From Cognataquiflexum gelatinilyticum (GTDB taxonomy: Bacteria > Bacteroidota > Bacteroidia > Cytophagales > Cyclobacteriaceae), in assembly GCF_024813435.1 (NCBI RefSeq), contig NZ_JANAEZ010000002.1:757280-821279 (forward strand): a stretch of 64,000 nucleotides of DNA, read 5' to 3'. The position numbers were made by a program, and so were the translations under genes. Shown here piece by piece: positions 26,558 through 35,516 of the stretch; the stretch's first letter is position 1, and each line of letters opens with the position of its first letter. The notes under the pieces were generated by a model, which saw nothing but the letters and a program-made list of their open reading frames with translations, ran no database searches and was not told the origin of the DNA.

Positions 26558-27784
26558 ATGAAAAAAATAATTACCCATTTACTATTGATAGCTTTTTTTG
26601 GTATTATCAACAATTATAGTTTTGCTCAAATTGACAAAAAAGATTACGTTATTTATTTAACAGGGGAAATTATCCGAGGCGAAGTAAAAAAGCCATTGGA
26701 TCCTAGAAGGTATAAGGTTTTGGAATTTTCAGATGAAGGAATTTTTGACACAATATTCAAACCTGAAGATATCCGAGGATTTGGGCTTGCCAATGGTGCA
26801 AGATATAGATCCGCAAGTCATCCAAATACAGGAGAAATTGTTTTTTTTGAAGAGATCATTGTAGGGAAAAAAAGTTACTTAAGTTACAAAGATCAGCTAT
26901 TTATAGAACTTGAGGAGGGTTTGAAAAGACTTGAATTTAAGCAAAATAAGGAAGTAAATATGAGGCAGGTTAAAACTGAATCATTCGGATATATAGGTTT
27001 GTTGACTTATGGGCTCGGAACAGGAATGGAATACGACTTTGTTGAAAAAATCAGAAATGTTCCACCAAAAAAAAATGCGATTAAAGAATTATTTGAGGAA
27101 TATCATAAATTGAATGATTACGATTATGAAGAGTTTGGCGCCAAATATCCTTTGCTCAAAATCAGCCCCAATATAGGTGTGGGATATTACCAAATGTTTC
27201 AAAGTGTAAATGGTACTTATTCCTCAGTTCAACCTGTCAGTAGTTCTTTAGGGATCAACGCCTTGTTGGATTTTCACTTGGTCAGGGATGCTCCTAGAGT
27301 TTTTATAACTTCAGGACTTATTTTTCAAAAATTTCAGACTTCAATGGATATTAATTTTCCGGTATTGGGTGGACGTTTTATTATCTATGAGGATTTTGAT
27401 ATCAGCAGTTTTGGTATACCTTTATTGTTCAATTATTATCTGGCAGGGAATGATAAGTTTAAAGTTCATACAGGAATAGGGATGAATTATAGATTGTTGA
27501 ATAAAACTACCAATGCGATCATTGCTGAAGCCAGAAAGACTAACGGAGAATTGATTGAATCATTTAACCCCCAAGAACTAGATGTAGGCAATAATATTGG
27601 ATTGCTTATTAGATTGGGATTAACCACAAAAATCACAACAAAAACAGCTTTGGTTTTGGAGGGCCAAGTCCATAGAATGGGACGTTTTGGGGAGATTTTC
27701 GCTTCTGCCCCGGGAGCGCAGGCTTCGGGTCATTATAAATACACTTTGAATGGTTATTCTTTGGTTGCTGCGATTAAATTTTGA
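26558..27784 (+). CDS. outer-membrane protein, paralogue B of a local pair
   Basis: A signal peptide MKKIITHLLLIAFFGIINNY ending SFAQ is followed by an N-terminal domain and a C-terminal barrel like those of the protein at 23138-24358. The barrel part starts near PLLKISPNIGVGYYQMF and ends YTLNGYSLVAAIKF. It has its own 147-base upstream gap, so it may have its own promoter. The pair probably arose by local duplication around, or together with, the lipoprotein gene. Confidence 0.72.
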   Translation: MKKIITHLLLIAFFGIINNYSFAQIDKKDYVIYLTGEIIRGEVKKPLDPRRYKVLEFSDEGIFDTIFKPEDIRGFGLANGARYRSASHPNTGEIVFFEEIIVGKKSYLSYKDQLFIELEEGLKRLEFKQNKEVNMRQVKTESFGYIGLLTYGLGTGMEYDFVEKIRNVPPKKNAIKELFEEYHKLNDYDYEEFGAKYPLLKISPNIGVGYYQMFQSVNGTYSSVQPVSSSLGINALLDFHLVRDAPRVFITSGLIFQKFQTSMDINFPVLGGRFIIYEDFDISSFGIPLLFNYYLAGNDKFKVHTGIGMNYRLLNKTTNAIIAEARKTNGELIESFNPQELDVGNNIGLLIRLGLTTKITTKTALVLEGQVHRMGRFGEIFASAPGAQASGHYKYTLNGYSLVAAIKF

Positions 27785-27892
27785 TTGTTTTAGTGTTTTG
27801 AAAGAAATCAAATCGAATTCAATTGATATTAATACTTATTAACCTGCCAATTTGTACTTAAAATATCCTTGGCATGTTCATTGATTTTATTT

Positions 27893-27930
27893 GAAGAACC
27901 TTCTTAAATTGAGGGTTCTTCTTTATTTTA
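27893..27930 (+). terminator. Rho-independent terminator
   Basis: A stem GAAGAACC/GGTTCTTC is followed by TTTATTTTATT. It closes the outer-membrane protein cluster before lon. Confidence 0.75.
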
Positions 27931-27939
27931 TTATTTACT

Positions 27940-27956
27940 TGACAGCTTGTCTGTCA
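27940..27956 (+). promoter_or_regulatory. inverted repeat in front of lon, candidate operator
   Basis: TGACAG-CTTGT-CTGTCA is a perfect inverted repeat that ends 11 bases before the lon ATG. A further TGTC follows at 27961. The position suits a repressor or activator site for a heat-shock-type gene. It is not CIRCE, and the cognate protein is unknown. Confidence 0.5.
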
Positions 27957-27967
27957 TATTGTCCTTT

Positions 27968-30457
27968 ATGAAGAATTTTGAAAACCAATTATACCAATCG
28001 ATGATAACAGGTGATTATGCCGGAGAAGGCGATTTAATTCAGCTGATTGCTGACGATGAAGACGAAAGCCTACAGCAGCCGGAAAATTTTTCTACTGATA
28101 TCCCGATTCTTTCTGTTCGCAATACTGTCTTGTTTCCCGGGGTAGTCATCCCGATTACCGTCGGTAGGCAGCGCTCTATAAAATTGGTCAAAAAGGCTCA
28201 AAAAGGGGACAAACTTATTGGAGTTTGCGCCCAAATCAATGCCCAAAACGACGATCCATCTTGGGAGGATATTTACCATGTAGGTACTTTGGCCAAGATC
28301 ATCAAAATGATCATTCTTCCTGATGGCAATACTACCATTATTATCCAAGGAAAAAAGAGGTTTCGCATCACCGAAACCGTCACTGAGGATCCATATTTTA
28401 TGGCCAAAGTTGAATACCTTGAGGAGAATTTTCCAAAAAACAGCAAGAAAATAAAGGCATTGGAGGAATCACTGAAAGATTCCGCCGCCAAGATTTTACA
28501 CCTCAATCCTGAGATTCCAAGGGAGGCTCAAGTGGCTTTGGACAATATTGACAATACCGCCTTCCTCACTCATTTTCTTTCCTCTAATATCAATGCGCCT
28601 GTTGAGGCAAAGCAAAAATTACTTGAAATCAACGATGGCGTAGAGAGGGCCACGCTCTTGTTGGAGTTTATGATGAAGGACATCCAAATGCTCGAACTCA
28701 AAAGCGAGATTCAAAAGAAGGTCCATACAGACATCGACCAACAGCAGCGGGATTATTTTCTCCGACAGCAGATGAAAGTTCTTCAAACCGAGTTGGGTGA
28801 AGAAGGACCTGAAAAGGAAGTGGAAGAACTCCGTGCCAAAGGATTGCTTAAGAAGTGGCCAAAGGAAGTTGCCAGACATTTTGAAAAGGAACTTGACAAA
28901 ATCCTGAGAATCAATCCCTCTGCGGCTGAATATCCGATCGCTTTGAATTATGCAGAAACATTAGTGGAACTCCCATGGAATGAAACTACAGAGGATAACT
29001 TTGACCTCAAAAGGGCAAAGGCTATTTTGGATAAAGACCATCACGGTATCGAAAAAGTCAAAGATAGGATTATCGAATACCTTGCCGTTCTCAAATTGAA
29101 GAAAGACCTTAAGGGACCGATTTTGTGCCTTTATGGACCTCCGGGAGTTGGTAAGACTTCTTTGGGTAAGTCCATCGCTACGGCGCTGGGAAGGAAATAT
29201 ATCAGGATGTCACTTGGCGGATTGCATGATGAAGCCGAAATCCGCGGACATAGAAAAACCTATGTTGGCGCTATGCCGGGAAAAATTATTCAGAACATGA
29301 AAAAAGTCAAATATTCCAATCCTGTATATGTATTGGATGAAATTGACAAATTAAGTTCAGATTTCAGGGGAGATCCATCTTCTGCTTTTTTGGAAGTTTT
29401 GGATCCCGAGCAAAACAGCACTTTCGTAGACAATTATTTGGAAGTGGAGTATGACCTATCCAAAGTTTTATTTATTGCCACAGCCAACTCCCTTGATACC
29501 ATTCAGCCTGCACTCCGGGATAGAATGGAGATCATAGAAGTAACAGGATATACCCTAGATGAGAAAATTGAAATCGCTAAAAAACACCTTATTCCCAAGC
29601 AAAGACAGGAACATGGTCTCAAAGCAAAAGATATATCATTTGATAGGGCAGCGATCTCAAAAATCATAGAGGATTATACCCGGGAATCGGGTGTAAGAAA
29701 TCTCGAAAGAGCCATTGGCAAAGTGGTCAGAAACCTGGCAAAATCTATTGCCATTGAGGAGGAATATGACAAGAAAATCACACCCGAAATGGTAAGGAAA
29801 ATTCTTGGTGGAGAAATTTTCGACAAAGAAATGTACCAAGATAACAGTACTGCAGGTGTAGTGACTGGCTTGGCTTGGACATCCGTAGGCGGGGAAATAC
29901 TCTTTGTAGAAACTTCCCTAAGTAAAGGAAAGGGAAAATTGACACTTTCAGGTCAATTGGGAGAAGTGATGAAAGAATCTGGAATGACAGCACTTTCATA
30001 CCTCAAATCCAAGGCTGATAAATTGGGAATTGATGACCGTTTGTTTGATTATTATGATCTTCATATACACGTTCCTGCGGGAGCAGTTCCTAAGGACGGG
30101 CCTTCTGCGGGTATTACCATGCTGACAGCAATGGCTTCCATTTTTACCCAAAGGAAAGTGAAATCCAAAGTGGCTATGACAGGAGAGATCACTCTTCGAG
30201 GCAAAGTTATGCCCGTGGGTGGGATCAAAGAAAAAATCCTTGCGGCAAAAAGAGCGGGAATAAAGGAAATCATCCTCTGCAAAAATAACAAAAGAGACAT
30301 CGATGAAATTGACAAGGAGTATATCAAAGGCGTAGACTTTCACTTTGTAGACAAAGTGGAGGAAGTGCTTGAGATAGCTTTGATGAAATCCAAAGTGGAT
30401 GATCCAATGATATTTTCTTTCCCAAAAGAATCTGAAAACAGCAGGCAAATAGCATGA
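27968..30457 (+). CDS. lon: ATP-dependent protease Lon
   Basis: LonA degrades damaged and regulatory proteins in the cytoplasm. The N-terminal substrate domain starts PILSVRNTVLFPGVVIPITVGR. The AAA+ domain has Walker A GPPGVGKTS and Walker B VYVLDEIDK. The C-terminal protease domain has the Ser-Lys dyad, S713 in PKDGPSAGIT and K756 in GGIKEKILAA, counted from the ATG at 27968. A TTG seven codons upstream would overlap the inverted repeat and is less likely. The protein is 829 aa, the normal LonA length. It stands upstream of hslU with 189 bases between them. Confidence 0.97.
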   Translation: MKNFENQLYQSMITGDYAGEGDLIQLIADDEDESLQQPENFSTDIPILSVRNTVLFPGVVIPITVGRQRSIKLVKKAQKGDKLIGVCAQINAQNDDPSWEDIYHVGTLAKIIKMIILPDGNTTIIIQGKKRFRITETVTEDPYFMAKVEYLEENFPKNSKKIKALEESLKDSAAKILHLNPEIPREAQVALDNIDNTAFLTHFLSSNINAPVEAKQKLLEINDGVERATLLLEFMMKDIQMLELKSEIQKKVHTDIDQQQRDYFLRQQMKVLQTELGEEGPEKEVEELRAKGLLKKWPKEVARHFEKELDKILRINPSAAEYPIALNYAETLVELPWNETTEDNFDLKRAKAILDKDHHGIEKVKDRIIEYLAVLKLKKDLKGPILCLYGPPGVGKTSLGKSIATALGRKYIRMSLGGLHDEAEIRGHRKTYVGAMPGKIIQNMKKVKYSNPVYVLDEIDKLSSDFRGDPSSAFLEVLDPEQNSTFVDNYLEVEYDLSKVLFIATANSLDTIQPALRDRMEIIEVTGYTLDEKIEIAKKHLIPKQRQEHGLKAKDISFDRAAISKIIEDYTRESGVRNLERAIGKVVRNLAKSIAIEEEYDKKITPEMVRKILGGEIFDKEMYQDNSTAGVVTGLAWTSVGGEILFVETSLSKGKGKLTLSGQLGEVMKESGMTALSYLKSKADKLGIDDRLFDYYDLHIHVPAGAVPKDGPSAGITMLTAMASIFTQRKVKSKVAMTGEITLRGKVMPVGGIKEKILAAKRAGIKEIILCKNNKRDIDEIDKEYIKGVDFHFVDKVEEVLEIALMKSKVDDPMIFSFPKESENSRQIA

Positions 30458-30646
30458 GGTGATTTTAAGCTGAAGAAATTTGGCTGATATTTTCTAAACC
30501 CCTTTTTTGGAAGGCATGCATCATACAAATCATCCAAAAGCCAAGCGTTCTTACCATTTCAGAATGTTTTGCAAAGTACCCTGTGGATCAAATGTTTTCA
30601 GTATCCACCAAATTAAATGAATGGAGAACGTTTTAACGTCAACAAT

Positions 30647-32050
30647 ATGAGAAATGATTTTAGTGATTTGACTCCAAAACAGATTGTTGTGGAGCTTGAT
30701 AAATACATTATAGGGCAGCACGATGCCAAACGAAACGTAGCGATTGCCCTTAGAAATAGAATAAGGCGAATGAATGTGAAGGGAGATATTCAAAAAGATA
30801 TTGTCCCCAATAACATCCTTCTGATAGGATCTACAGGCGTTGGTAAAACAGAGATTGCAAGGAGATTAGCAAAAATCGCAAATGCTCCATTTACCAAGGT
30901 GGAGGCATCTAAATTTACAGAAGTTGGGTATGTAGGGAGAGATGTGGAAAGTATGGTCCGTGATCTTGTAGAGCAATCCGTCCATTTGGTAAGAGAAAAG
31001 AAAAATGAAGAGGTAAAGGGTAAAGCAGCAGAAGCTGTAGATGAAGCAATTCTTGATATTCTGATCCCACCGGTAAAAACCGCAGGCTTTGTACGTCCTT
31101 CCACCTCTATTTCAATAGATTTTAATCCGGAGCAGTCTCCTGACGATGAGTTGAATGAAAGAACGCGAGACCGATTCCGGGAAAAACTGAAAAATGGAGA
31201 ACTCGAAGACCGCAAGGTAGAAATCAATGTTAAGCAAAGTCCTCCTGTTGGAATCGGAATGATAGGCAACGGTATGATGGATGATGCAAGCATGGCCGGA
31301 ATTCAGGATATGATCAGCGGGATGATGCCAAAGAAAACCAAAAAAAGAAAGGTTACCATAGGCGAAGCTCGAAAAATCCTGATGGAAGAGGAAACCTCAA
31401 AATTGGTAGATTTTGATGAGGTTAAGGAAGAAGCGCTGCGTTTAGCAGAAAATAATGGGATTATATTCATCGATGAAATAGATAAGATCGCTTCAAAAAG
31501 TGGAAAAGGTGGATCAGGACCTGATGTTAGCCGCGAAGGTGTACAGCGTGATTTGCTGCCGATAGTAGAAGGAAGTGCTGTAAATACCAAGTATGGAATC
31601 ATCAATACAGATCATGTTTTGTTTATAGCTGCAGGAGCTTTTCATGTTGCAAAACCATCGGATTTAATTCCGGAGTTGCAGGGAAGATTTCCTATAAGGG
31701 TAGAATTAAACAGCTTGACTGAGAATGATTTCTACAGAATTTTGAAAGAGCCTAAGAATGCCTTGACCAAGCAATATCAAGCGTTGTTTGAGTCAGAGGA
31801 AGTCTATCTTGACTTCAATGATGACGCAATCCGTGAGATTGCCAAACTGGCTTTTCAGATCAATGAGGAAGTGGAAAACATTGGGGCAAGAAGGCTCCAT
31901 ACCGTCATGAGTCACTTGCTTAACGATTTCCTTTTTGAAGTTCCTGATACCATAGAGGCAAATTCAAAAATCATGATTACCCAAGAAATGGTACAAGAAA
32001 GATTGACTTCTTTGGTCAAAAACAGAGACCTTTCACAGTATATCTTGTAA
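30647..32050 (+). CDS. hslU: HslU, ATPase of the HslUV protease
   Basis: This AAA+ unfoldase feeds proteins to the HslV peptidase. Walker A is GSTGVGKTE and Walker B IIFIDEIDK, with the intermediate I domain between them (about residues 100-240). The GYVGRDVE pore motif is present. The C-terminal end RDLSQYIL is the tail that docks into HslV, so a partner is expected. However, hslV is not adjacent, whereas hslV-hslU operons are usual in other phyla. The start at 30647 (MRNDFSDLTPKQIV) matches the family; an ATG ten codons earlier adds an unconserved stretch. It is followed by a terminator. Confidence 0.95.
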   Translation: MRNDFSDLTPKQIVVELDKYIIGQHDAKRNVAIALRNRIRRMNVKGDIQKDIVPNNILLIGSTGVGKTEIARRLAKIANAPFTKVEASKFTEVGYVGRDVESMVRDLVEQSVHLVREKKNEEVKGKAAEAVDEAILDILIPPVKTAGFVRPSTSISIDFNPEQSPDDELNERTRDRFREKLKNGELEDRKVEINVKQSPPVGIGMIGNGMMDDASMAGIQDMISGMMPKKTKKRKVTIGEARKILMEEETSKLVDFDEVKEEALRLAENNGIIFIDEIDKIASKSGKGGSGPDVSREGVQRDLLPIVEGSAVNTKYGIINTDHVLFIAAGAFHVAKPSDLIPELQGRFPIRVELNSLTENDFYRILKEPKNALTKQYQALFESEEVYLDFNDDAIREIAKLAFQINEEVENIGARRLHTVMSHLLNDFLFEVPDTIEANSKIMITQEMVQERLTSLVKNRDLSQYIL

Positions 32051-32074
32051 ATAGATTATCTAAATCTCAATTTC

Positions 32075-32126
32075 AAAACTCCAGACTCCAAAGCATTTCT
32101 CTGTTGATGTCTGGAGTTTTTTTTAT
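32075..32126 (+). terminator. Rho-independent terminator of hslU
   Basis: A 12-base-pair stem AAAACTCCAGAC/GTCTGGAGTTTT is followed by a run of eight or more T. Confidence 0.85.
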
Positions 32127-32145
32127 GTATAATTTCTAAAATCAA

Positions 32146-32153
32146 TATCTTTG
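32146..32153 (+). promoter_or_regulatory. -7 element very close to an ATG
   Basis: TATCTTTG is a perfect -7 match and ends four bases before the ATG at 32158. The -33 position carries TTTA, not TTTG. If used, transcription would begin at or within the start codon, giving a leaderless message. Confidence 0.4.
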
Positions 32154-32157
32154 AATC

Positions 32158-32895
32158 ATGTCAAAAGGATCACTTTTTATAATTACCGGTACTAGTAAAG
32201 GTATTGGCGAGGCTCTGGTGAGGCAGGTCCTTCAAAAAAATCCATCCCTTGTCATAGGTATTGCCCGAACCAAATCTCAAGTATCCCATTCAAATTACCG
32301 CCATGTGATCTGTGATCTGGGGGATTTAAAGAATCTGGAAAGCAAACTTGATGATATCTTCCCCAAAGGGGATTTTGATCAAATAGTGATGATCAACAAT
32401 GCAGGTATAATTGGTGATATTGCGCATCTGGGCAAATTGGGAAGCCAAAGTATCCGTCAGATTTTCGAGATCAATACGATTGCACCGGCCATTTTGATGA
32501 ATGCCTTTGTTAAGAAATATGCGCTATTGGAGGAAGTGAAAAAAATCGTCGTAAATATAAGTTCAGGTGCGGCATCAAAGGCAATTGATGGATGGGCAGG
32601 TTATTCGGCTTCCAAAGCTGCCTTGAATATGTTGACCCAAACAGCCCAAAATGAAACAGACCTTGATCGCAATGGAATTCGATTTTTTGCAGTGGCTCCG
32701 GGAGTGGTGGATACCGCTATGCAACATCAAATAAGGAATTCTTCTGCTGCTGATTTTTCTTCACTGCCAAAATTCTTATCGCTTAAAGAAAATTTGAAAT
32801 TGAGTAGTCCGGAATTTGCGGCTGAAAAAATACTGTACCTGATAGAAAATACAGATAAATTTGAGGGGGTGATTCAGGACGTTAGAGAATTTTAA
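32158..32895 (+). CDS. short-chain dehydrogenase/reductase
   Basis: A classical SDR of 245 aa. The cofactor motif is TGTSKGIGEAL (TGxxxGIG), the strand-4 motif is NNAG, and the catalytic residues are the Ser in NISSGAASK and Tyr/Lys in YSASKAA. The C-terminal wording VAPGVVDTAMQHQIR is like sepiapterin reductase-type SDRs, but the substrate is not determinable. The gene ends 26 bases from the convergent sixA stop. Confidence 0.88.
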   Translation: MSKGSLFIITGTSKGIGEALVRQVLQKNPSLVIGIARTKSQVSHSNYRHVICDLGDLKNLESKLDDIFPKGDFDQIVMINNAGIIGDIAHLGKLGSQSIRQIFEINTIAPAILMNAFVKKYALLEEVKKIVVNISSGAASKAIDGWAGYSASKAALNMLTQTAQNETDLDRNGIRFFAVAPGVVDTAMQHQIRNSSAADFSSLPKFLSLKENLKLSSPEFAAEKILYLIENTDKFEGVIQDVREF

Positions 32896-32921
32896 TTTTT
32901 TAAGGGCCTTTTTTGCAAAGA

Positions 32922-33410
32922 TCAATCCTTTTTTGGAAAGTCAAAAAACCAGAATTTTGCATTTTTTGAATTGATTTCATCCCAGTTTTTTATATCGAAT
33001 TTTAACCCAAATTGCCCCGCAGTCGGAAGGTTATCAATTTCACCGCCAAATTTCCAAATCAAATCATTTAAACCGGGGTTATGGCCCACTAAGAATAAAG
33101 TCTTGACTTCATCTCGGGTTTTTTTGATTTCTGACAATAATTGATTCACTGAGCAATGGTATAAATCTTTCTTGAAATCTATCTTTTTTGGTGAAAAATC
33201 CAGATATTCTGCGGTAATGATGGCAGTTGCTTTTGCCCTTTCAGCATCTGAAGAAATGATGGCATCGGGGTAGATTTTTTCTTTATTTAACCTCTTTGCC
33301 ATCTTTGGGGCATCTTTAAGTCCCCTCTCAGCAAGTGGTCTGTCGTGGTCATTTAGAAAGGGATCATCCCAAGAAGATTTGGCATGCCTGATAATTACAA
33401 GCTTTTTCAT
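32922..33410 (-). CDS. sixA: phosphohistidine phosphatase SixA-like
   Basis: A small histidine-phosphatase superfamily protein of 162 aa. The catalytic RHG-type motif is R8-H9-A-K-S-S, and a second arginine is in SSDAERAKATA. The distal catalytic histidine lies in VGHNPGLNDL. SixA removes phosphate from HPt or PTS phosphohistidines in other bacteria; the target here is unknown. It is a single gene facing the cold-shock gene. Confidence 0.88.
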   Translation of the reverse strand: MKKLVIIRHAKSSWDDPFLNDHDRPLAERGLKDAPKMAKRLNKEKIYPDAIISSDAERAKATAIITAEYLDFSPKKIDFKKDLYHCSVNQLLSEIKKTRDEVKTLFLVGHNPGLNDLIWKFGGEIDNLPTAGQFGLKFDIKNWDEINSKNAKFWFFDFPKKD

Positions 33411-33499
33411 ATGGCCAATTTAGCAAAATAAATTTTTGTTTTGTCATCTAGTATATTTACATTTAAAGGACATTTAACCACAAAATTCTAAAATTTATC

Positions 33500-33691
33500 A
33501 TGCTTACCGGAACAGTAAAATTCTACAACGATGCAAAAGGATTCGGCTTTATCGTTGATGACGAGTCTCAAAATGATGTATTTGTCCATGCCACAGGACT
33601 TGTGGACAAAGTAGCCCAAAATGACAAAGTAACCTATGATGTTAAAGATGGCAAAAAAGGCCTAAATGCAATTAACGTAAAAAAATTATAG
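33500..33691 (+). CDS. cold-shock domain protein (CspA family)
   Basis: A 63-aa single cold-shock domain that binds single-stranded RNA or DNA. RNP1 is KGFGFI (residues 13-18) and RNP2 is VFVHA (27-31). It begins MLTGTVKFYNDAKGFG as usual. It is monocistronic, with a terminator about 25 bases after the stop. Confidence 0.95.
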   Translation: MLTGTVKFYNDAKGFGFIVDDESQNDVFVHATGLVDKVAQNDKVTYDVKDGKKGLNAINVKKL

Positions 33692-33717
33692 AAGTAGCTT
33701 TGCTTTGAAGTATAAAA

Positions 33718-33750
33718 AAAGGACTAAAATGAAATTTTTAGCCCTTTTTT
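33718..33750. terminator. bidirectional terminator between csp and cdaA
   Basis: GGACTAAAA pairs with TTTTAGCCC (one mismatch). There is an A run before and a T run after, so it can work on both strands. The T run reaches the cdaA stop codon. Confidence 0.7.
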
Positions 33751-34619
33751 TATGCACTTGTTGGAGTGACTTTCTTAAGCTTTGTTCTTTCGAATACTGA
33801 AATTGATTCAAATTTTTCATCAATATCTACTCCTGAAAGATAATCATTGATCAATTCCCGTAATTCTTGAAAAGAAAGGTTGTGGAGTATTTTTCCGTTT
33901 TTCGCCAAAGAAACCTGTCCTGTTTCTTCTGAAATGATCAATACCAAAGTGTCAGTTGCTTCTGACATGCCTATACCGGCACGGTGCCTCAGACCAAACT
34001 GGGCCGGTACTTCCCTTTCTGTCACAGGAAGGATACACCTTGCAGCTTTTACCTTTCCATTATAGATGATTACTGCTCCATCATGCAATGGGCTATATTT
34101 ATTGAATATTGAAATCAGAAGTCGTTTTGAAATCTGTGCATCCAGAATATCTCCGCTTTCAGCATAAAACTTCAATTCGGTATTGCTAGACAAAACCATC
34201 AAAGCACCGGTATTTGTACCTGAGAGACTTTTTGATGCCTCGATTATTGGATTAATGTTAAATGCATGACTTTCTCTTTTTTTCCAAAAGAGCAATTCCT
34301 GAAAGAAATTTTCATTGGATAGGAAAGAAGACCTGCCTATTATCAAAAGAAATTTACGGATTTCCGGAGCAAATATGATGATTGCGGCGATCACACCTAC
34401 TCCCATAAATTGGCCCAAGATAATCGAAAGGAGTTCCATCCTCAGAGCACTTACCATGAGATAAATCAAATATATGGATAAGAAGCCAAGGAAAATTTTG
34501 ATCGCCACGCTACCTCTCAAGAGTTTGTAAACCTGATATATAAGGATACTCACCAATGTGATATCTATGATATTCACAATGGATATTTCTAAAAATCCTA
34601 TTTTGAAAAGTAATGTCAA
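33750..34619 (-). CDS. cdaA: diadenylate cyclase CdaA (c-di-AMP synthase)
   Basis: This membrane-bound enzyme makes the second messenger c-di-AMP from two ATP. Three transmembrane segments lie within residues 1-85. The DisA-N catalytic domain carries D180-G-A in SPLHDGAVIIY and R211-H-R in GLRHRAGIGMSE. The length of 289 aa is typical. It overlaps folP by four bases (ATGA) and is transcribed after it. The folP-cdaA order recurs in Bacteroidota and may tie nucleotide signalling to one transcript with folate synthesis. No CdaR is nearby. Confidence 0.93.
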   Translation of the reverse strand: MTLLFKIGFLEISIVNIIDITLVSILIYQVYKLLRGSVAIKIFLGFLSIYLIYLMVSALRMELLSIILGQFMGVGVIAAIIIFAPEIRKFLLIIGRSSFLSNENFFQELLFWKKRESHAFNINPIIEASKSLSGTNTGALMVLSSNTELKFYAESGDILDAQISKRLLISIFNKYSPLHDGAVIIYNGKVKAARCILPVTEREVPAQFGLRHRAGIGMSEATDTLVLIISEETGQVSLAKNGKILHNLSFQELRELINDYLSGVDIDEKFESISVFERTKLKKVTPTSA

Positions 34620-35500
34620 GGGTAAATTTCTTTATATAATTTGATGGTTTCTTTTGCTTCTTTCACGTCATGAACTCTCAAAATGTTTGCTCCGTTTATC
34701 AGGGCGGCCATATTCAAGGCAGTTGTTCCATTTAGTGCATCTTCAGCCGTAACTCCAAGGATTTTTTGAATCATGGATTTCCTTGATACCCCAACCATTA
34801 TCGGAGCTTGAATTCTTTTAAAATAAGCCAAATTTTTGAGAATCCAATAGTTTTGTTCCAAAGTTTTGGCAAATCCAAATCCAGGGTCAATCCATACATC
34901 TTTAATGCCAGCTTTCTTGCATAGGTTCAGTTTATTAGAAAAATAATGCATTATTTCTGATAAAATATCCTCGTAATCAGTTTTTGTTTGCATCGTCTTT
35001 GGGTTGCCCTTCATATGCATGGCTATGTAGGGGACATTTAACTTTCCGACTAGCTCAATCATTGAAGGATCAAGTTCTCCGGCGGAAATATCATTGACAA
35101 AATCTGCGCCTGCAGCAACTGCCTCTTCGGCAACTTTTGACCTGAAAGTATCTATTGAAATTAGGATGTCGGGAAATTCCCTTTTGATTTTTTCAATCGT
35201 AGAAATGGTTCTTTTCAATTCTTCGTCAATTGAAATATCCTCAGCCATTGGCCTGCTTGAGTAGCCACCGATATCTAAAATGTCTACACCTTCGAAAATC
35301 ATCCTTTCTGAAACTTTCAAAAAACCTTCTTTTGATGTAAGTAACCTGCTGTTTTCAAAAAAGGAATCGTGAGTCACATTTAATATTCCCATAATCCAGG
35401 GTCTATCCAAAACCAATAGCTTTCCTTTGGAACAGAATGTTATTTTTGTGGGAAATAATATATCTTCGGAGGCGGAAGTCAGTTGAAAATCAGAAATCAT
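34616..35500 (-). CDS. folP: dihydropteroate synthase
   Basis: FolP condenses p-aminobenzoate with dihydropterin pyrophosphate in folate synthesis and is the sulfonamide target. The first signature is MGILNVTHDSFF at residues 37-48, where the usual proline of NVTPDSF is replaced by H44. GADFVNDISAG, PYIAMHMKG and DPGFGFAKT are the other expected motifs. The 294-aa length is slightly long because of an N-terminal extension of about 30 residues. It is the first gene of a two-gene operon. Its ATG lies only 16 bases from the divergent DUF1599 start. Confidence 0.93.
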   Translation of the reverse strand: MISDFQLTSASEDILFPTKITFCSKGKLLVLDRPWIMGILNVTHDSFFENSRLLTSKEGFLKVSERMIFEGVDILDIGGYSSRPMAEDISIDEELKRTISTIEKIKREFPDILISIDTFRSKVAEEAVAAGADFVNDISAGELDPSMIELVGKLNVPYIAMHMKGNPKTMQTKTDYEDILSEIMHYFSNKLNLCKKAGIKDVWIDPGFGFAKTLEQNYWILKNLAYFKRIQAPIMVGVSRKSMIQKILGVTAEDALNGTTALNMAALINGANILRVHDVKEAKETIKLYKEIYP

Positions 35501-35516
35501 TAAAATCGGAAATACT

